A stretch of 9,981 nt of DNA from Rickettsiales bacterium (GTDB taxonomy: Bacteria; Pseudomonadota; Alphaproteobacteria; Rickettsiales; UBA998). Below the pieces are notes generated by a model that worked only from the letters and a program-made list of their open reading frames with translations, was not told the DNA's origin and did no database searches. The DNA is taken from the NCBI GenBank assembly GCA_019749855.1, contig JAIEPI010000054.1, forward strand, positions 1 to 9,981, written 5' to 3'. The translations under genes were made by a program, and so were the position numbers. Shown here in pieces: positions 7,222-9,981 of the stretch; the first letter of the stretch is position 1; every line of letters starts with the position of its first letter.

Positions 7222-8414
7222 GGCATCAATGTCCGGTTGGTGAGGCTGGGTGGGAAATAGAGATCGCGATTGACGAACACGTTGACTTTCGTGCCCTGAT
7301 CCACCGTGATGTTAGGTCGCAAATCCAGTAATCCATCCACCACCGAGCGCCCAACATTACTGATATTGCCCACAGCATTCAGCGTGGCAAACGAGGTGGG
7401 ATCACCGGAGGAAGTTGAGCTGCCATCCGTATTCGTGGTGGTTTGTACATCTTGGCCACCGGAAATACTGTCTGCGGCAGCCGCGGCTCCAATGGCAATC
7501 ACGCTAGTGAGAATCGCGCCCGTGAAGATCTCTTTGTACTTTTGATCAAGATAGCCTTCCAAACCGGCGCGGCCAAGATTATCCACGCCCGGGGAGTTGA
7601 CGTAAATGTCAATGCCATCCGGACGAATGACGCGCGTCCAGATAATAAAGACGCGGTCCTGTCCCCGCAAAATACCCGTATTATACACGCCAATGAGGCG
7701 AGACCCTTTGGGAATCAGGATGTTTCGTGTTTGTTCCGCGTAAATATCACGGCTGACAATGGCACGTAATGAACCCGGAAGCGTCGTATCAATCGCCGTT
7801 TCCAGAACGGCATGAATCAATTTACCCTGAGCGATAATCGCACTGAGATCGCCCAGAAATCCTGCTTTTACTTTGGGTGCTTCCGATGCCGCAATGGCAC
7901 GATTCGCAAAGCCAAGATTGGGATCGGTGCTGGCAAAAGCATCACGTGCCTGCTGTGCATCTTCGGGGCTATCATCTGCAAAAAGCCCTTGGCCCTTATT
8001 AACAGCCAGCATTTCTGATCGAATACGCTGTAAACGCTGCTCTTCGGTGGCGGAATCCGTTTCCAAAACAGGAACATCCACCGTAGGCGGTGAAATCGGT
8101 GGAGAGGGGGGCGGCATGGTGATTTGCGGGGGAGGTATCTCCATAGGTACTACGGGTGGCGCCATGTTCTGGCCTTGCATATTTGAAATGGCGGCGCGCT
8201 TATCCCCTTCAATTTTTTCCTTGCCGCCCCCGCCAAACAACAAAAGAAGAATTACGACAAAGAAGGCACCTGCGCCGCCAAGAACAAACAGGACGCGGCT
8301 GGGCTTGGCTGAGATCATAGGCGCCCCAGAGCGCAGATCATCCTCCTGGCCATTATCGGTTAAATCGCCACCGTTAGCAAGAAATGGGTCGTTAGGCGGA
8401 GGGGTTTGTGCCAT
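7218..8414 (-). CDS. virB10: type IV secretion core channel protein VirB10
   Basis: A 398-residue TrbI/VirB10 protein that spans inner membrane to outer membrane in the T4SS core complex and senses ATP use by VirB11/VirD4. It has a cytoplasmic N-terminus (1-40), a single inner-membrane helix at about 41-60, then a proline-rich periplasmic stretch at about 86-115 and a helical linker. The C-terminal beta-barrel domain begins near 185. It contains DIYAEQTRNILIPKGSRLIG (223-242) and the D-x-YVNSPGVDNLGRAGL signature. The hydrophobic antenna helix that forms the outer-membrane pore is at about 298-314. The end GTKVNVFVNRDLYFP is typical. The ATG at 8414 has GAGG (8424-8421) 6 nt upstream, overlapping the virB9 TGA. 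Confidence 0.96.
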   Translation of the reverse strand: MAQTPPPNDPFLANGGDLTDNGQEDDLRSGAPMISAKPSRVLFVLGGAGAFFVVILLLLFGGGGKEKIEGDKRAAISNMQGQNMAPPVVPMEIPPPQITMPPPSPPISPPTVDVPVLETDSATEEQRLQRIRSEMLAVNKGQGLFADDSPEDAQQARDAFASTDPNLGFANRAIAASEAPKVKAGFLGDLSAIIAQGKLIHAVLETAIDTTLPGSLRAIVSRDIYAEQTRNILIPKGSRLIGVYNTGILRGQDRVFIIWTRVIRPDGIDIYVNSPGVDNLGRAGLEGYLDQKYKEIFTGAILTSVIAIGAAAAADSISGGQDVQTTTNTDGSSTSSGDPTSFATLNAVGNISNVGRSVVDGLLDLRPNITVDQGTKVNVFVNRDLYFPPSLTNRTLMP

Positions 8415-8420
8415 GGTGCG

Positions 8421-8424
8421 CCTC
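8421..8424 (-). promoter_or_regulatory. virB10 ribosome binding site overlapping the virB9 stop
   Basis: Read on the minus strand, the virB9 stop and following bases are TGAGGCGCACC, then ATG. GAGG is thus shared with the stop codon and sits at a workable distance from the virB10 start, allowing terminating ribosomes to reinitiate. Confidence 0.65.
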
Positions 8425-9160
8425 AGTAAGCCTCATTGTAAATATGCACGAGATCTGCACCGTAATGCAGCAGCAGTTCCGGTGCGACGATATTTACACG
8501 CAGCGATCCGTCCGGCAGTTGAGTGCTTGCCACCGGCCTTTCCTTTCCACCCGCAGTGGGAACAGAGATGCGCTGCGGCAGGCGTGATACCATAATGGTG
8601 GTGCTTTGACCGTCATCATAAATTTTGCGGGGTGCGAGCATGTCGGGCCCTGTGAAGCTATAGCGATAATTAAATGCGGAGGATGCCATCAGGGGCGGTG
8701 TGTAGCGCGCCGGCACTTCACTGGCATAATTCGCAGGCAACGACTTGGCGTTATCCTCCGGATAGAAGAAGCGCACCACATAGACAAGCTCTTCGTCACC
8801 TTTTAATGCGCCTCCGGCATTGGAGCGCAAATCAAACTGATAGGAACGCTCACTGGTCACCACCGTCATGTTAGTATGTAGATTCTCTTCCAACGGGCGA
8901 ATGAACAGGCGACGACCTGAGGGGATAATCTGCCAGTTCACACGATCGCCTAGTACAACGGTCTGAATGCGTTCCTTGGGATGAAACTCAATGTTAGACT
9001 GATAGCCATAATGGGTGAGTACACTATAGACATCATTCTCATTATAGACGAGTGTTTTGACACGACTGTCGGTAATCACAGGCCGAGATTGCGCCTGTGC
9101 AGCGGGAGAGAGTGCCAGAACACAAACGGCAAAAAAGCCAATTAGCAGCATGCGTATCAT
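8423..9160 (-). CDS. virB9: type IV secretion outer-membrane core protein VirB9
   Basis: A 245-residue VirB9/CagX/TrbG protein that forms the outer layer of the T4SS core with VirB10. The Sec signal peptide is clear: a basic start, the hydrophobic core LLIGFFAVCVLAL and probable cleavage after AQA (residue 23). The N-terminal domain follows the family pattern: SVLTHYGYQSNIEF, ERIQTVVLGDRVNWQIIP, LFIRPLEENLHTNMTVVT. A linker (about 112-160) leads to the C-terminal CagX domain with NYRYSFTGPDMLAPRKIYDDG and the end LLLHYGADLVHIYN. The only cysteine, C13, is in the signal peptide, so the mature protein has none and cannot form the VirB7-VirB9 disulfide known from Agrobacterium. Its ATG overlaps the virB8 TGA as ATGA. 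Confidence 0.95.
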   Translation of the reverse strand: MIRMLLIGFFAVCVLALSPAAQAQSRPVITDSRVKTLVYNENDVYSVLTHYGYQSNIEFHPKERIQTVVLGDRVNWQIIPSGRRLFIRPLEENLHTNMTVVTSERSYQFDLRSNAGGALKGDEELVYVVRFFYPEDNAKSLPANYASEVPARYTPPLMASSAFNYRYSFTGPDMLAPRKIYDDGQSTTIMVSRLPQRISVPTAGGKERPVASTQLPDGSLRVNIVAPELLLHYGADLVHIYNEAY

Positions 9161-9849
9161 CGCTTTATTACCTCATCATCTACGCGATAACTAAGCACCT
9201 GAAAGCCGAGTGGATTAATCAGGCGCTGGTCACGATTGAGTTCCAGTTTAAAGTAATCATATTCTATCGTCGCGATTTTATTATAAAGATCGCCGCGTGG
9301 ATTATTTTTCGAGCGCTCACGGGAATTGAAACGCACCTGCGCCACTTTACGCTTGGGATCAGACAGATGCGTGATGGTCGGGTTTTCCACATTCAATACG
9401 CCGCCAATCTGGGCCAGCTGGGCAGCAGGTGACTCCGGATTCTTTAAATCCGAGTCGATCGCATATTGTGAAAAGACTCTGCTACTGCTGAGCACCAGCA
9501 CCGTATTCCAACGAAATTGCAAATCCAGATTATCAATCGTCTCGCGCGCCGTGACATAGCGCCATAAAAAAAAGTCATCAAGCTGCTCAGGGGCACTCAG
9601 TCGATCACGGCTGATCGGCTCCACCACCTCGGTCAAGCCTGATTTTTGATCAATCTGGATAATGAATGGCTCAACGGACTTTAGTGGCGCCATACGTTGC
9701 ATGGCGAATGATGATGCCAGTGCGATCAGCAAGCAAATGATAGTGAATAAAGCCAATACATTGCGCTGTACAAGCACCGTCTGGTATTTATCCTGATACC
9801 AGTTTTTGGGCGCTGCCGCCTTTTTATCTGTTTCTTTCTTCAGGGCCAT
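9157..9849 (-). CDS. virB8: type IV secretion inner-membrane assembly protein VirB8
   Basis: A bitopic inner-membrane protein that nucleates T4SS assembly. From ATG at 9849 it has 230 residues: a basic cytoplasmic tail with the family hallmark NWYQDKYQTV (16-25), one transmembrane helix at about 31-49, and a periplasmic NTF2-like domain. That domain includes VEPFIIQID, FFLWRYVTARETID, the repeated RxVAQVRF-type strand and the closing NPLGFQVLSYRVDDE. The start is not certain. A TTG 30 nt upstream (9879-9877) stays in frame, but neither start has a well-spaced Shine-Dalgarno; a GGGGG sits only 1 nt before the ATG. The ATG gives the usual short tail before the hallmark, so I prefer it. It is the first T4SS gene seen here, and the upstream neighbour lies outside the window. 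Confidence 0.93.
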   Translation of the reverse strand: MALKKETDKKAAAPKNWYQDKYQTVLVQRNVLALFTIICLLIALASSFAMQRMAPLKSVEPFIIQIDQKSGLTEVVEPISRDRLSAPEQLDDFFLWRYVTARETIDNLDLQFRWNTVLVLSSSRVFSQYAIDSDLKNPESPAAQLAQIGGVLNVENPTITHLSDPKRKVAQVRFNSRERSKNNPRGDLYNKIATIEYDYFKLELNRDQRLINPLGFQVLSYRVDDEVIKR

Positions 9850-9871
9850 ACCCCCATCTTTACAGTCAGAC

Positions 9872-9917
9872 GCTACCAATTGCTAGTGATGAATGATGAT
9901 ATACCAACGCTGGTAGC
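9872..9917 (-). promoter_or_regulatory. inverted repeats in the virB8 leader
   Basis: On the minus strand GCTACCA (9917-9911) is followed by TGGTA (9906-9902) and later by TGGTAGC (9878-9872). The first arm can pair with the near arm (5 bp, 4-nt loop) or with the far arm (7 bp, perfect), but not with both. The far arm lies about 22 nt before the virB8 ATG. This could be an operator or an RNA switch, or chance. Confidence 0.35.
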
Positions 9918-9981
9918 AGGGTTTTACGATACTGTGACCCTAAGAAACAAACGAAGTGCTATAATATTTCCATCTGCACTA
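9880..9981. other. sequence upstream of virB8, probably with its promoter or the end of another gene
   Basis: About 100 bp remain before the window edge. On the minus strand one frame stays open from the edge to a TAA at 9926-9924 (18 codons), which could be the tail of an upstream gene, but it is too short to judge. A TATTAT (about 9967-9962, minus) resembles a -10 box; its -35 would lie outside or at the edge. The plus strand reads TATAAT at 9960-9965 without a good -35. Confidence 0.25.

Noticed and set aside
7873..8595. Plus-strand 240-codon open frame
   Set aside because: It is antisense to virB10 and the end of virB9, with no recognisable domain; both minus-strand genes have full family motifs.
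9850..9879. TTG start giving VirB8 ten more residues
   Set aside because: There is no ribosome binding site before it, the added residues do not resemble the family's N-terminus, and the ATG at 9849 gives the usual tail length; not fully excluded.
9960..9965. Perfect TATAAT on the plus strand near the right edge
   Set aside because: No matching -35 at 16-18 bp upstream and no gene visible downstream within the window, so chance in an AT-rich stretch is likely.
1..9981. CRISPR arrays, tRNA or rRNA genes, insertion sequences, integration sites
   Set aside because: No regularly spaced repeats, no transposase or integrase motifs, no tRNA-like cloverleaf or TTCRA-type arm was seen in the intergenic stretches.

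Overview
The window comes from an alphaproteobacterium. The best clue is a compact virB8-virB9-virB10-virB11-virD4 block, the gene order typical of the dispersed P-type (VirB/D4-like, 'rvh') type IV secretion systems of Rickettsiales and related host-associated or predatory alphaproteobacteria. A complete threonine synthase gene argues against the most reduced Rickettsia-like genomes. Composition is roughly balanced, and I cannot name the genus from this window alone.

Layout. On the minus strand, 3045 down to 1 reads thrC, an M16 zinc peptidase of the mitochondrial-processing-peptidase type, and the 5' part of an RluD-family pseudouridine synthase that runs off the left edge. These three are packed (4-bp GTGA overlap, then a 2-bp gap) and look like one housekeeping operon. 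A 181-bp divergent intergenic region follows. Two small plus-strand genes come next (3227-3586 and 3648-4106), each with a good ribosome binding site and neither with a product I recognise. The rest of the window (9849 down to 4235) is the minus-strand T4SS operon: virB8, virB9, virB10, virB11, virD4. Three of its four junctions are ATGA stop/start overlaps, and the fourth has the next gene's GAGG ribosome binding site overlapping the previous stop.

How the genes work together. VirB8 is the inner-membrane assembly factor, VirB9 and VirB10 build the outer-membrane/periplasmic core channel, VirB11 is the cytoplasmic hexameric ATPase, and VirD4 is the coupling protein that recruits substrates. 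The VirB2/3/4/6 parts are not here and are expected elsewhere, as is usual for dispersed rvh-type systems.

The most interesting content is the pair of small plus-strand genes that converges on virD4. The two proteins share a C-x2-NPAAC motif followed by a P...TPG segment and a Gly-rich tail, so they appear to be paralogues of an undescribed family. Their position suggests, but does not prove, a link to the secretion system as cargo or accessory proteins. VirD4 itself carries an unusual polyproline/acidic C-terminal tail.
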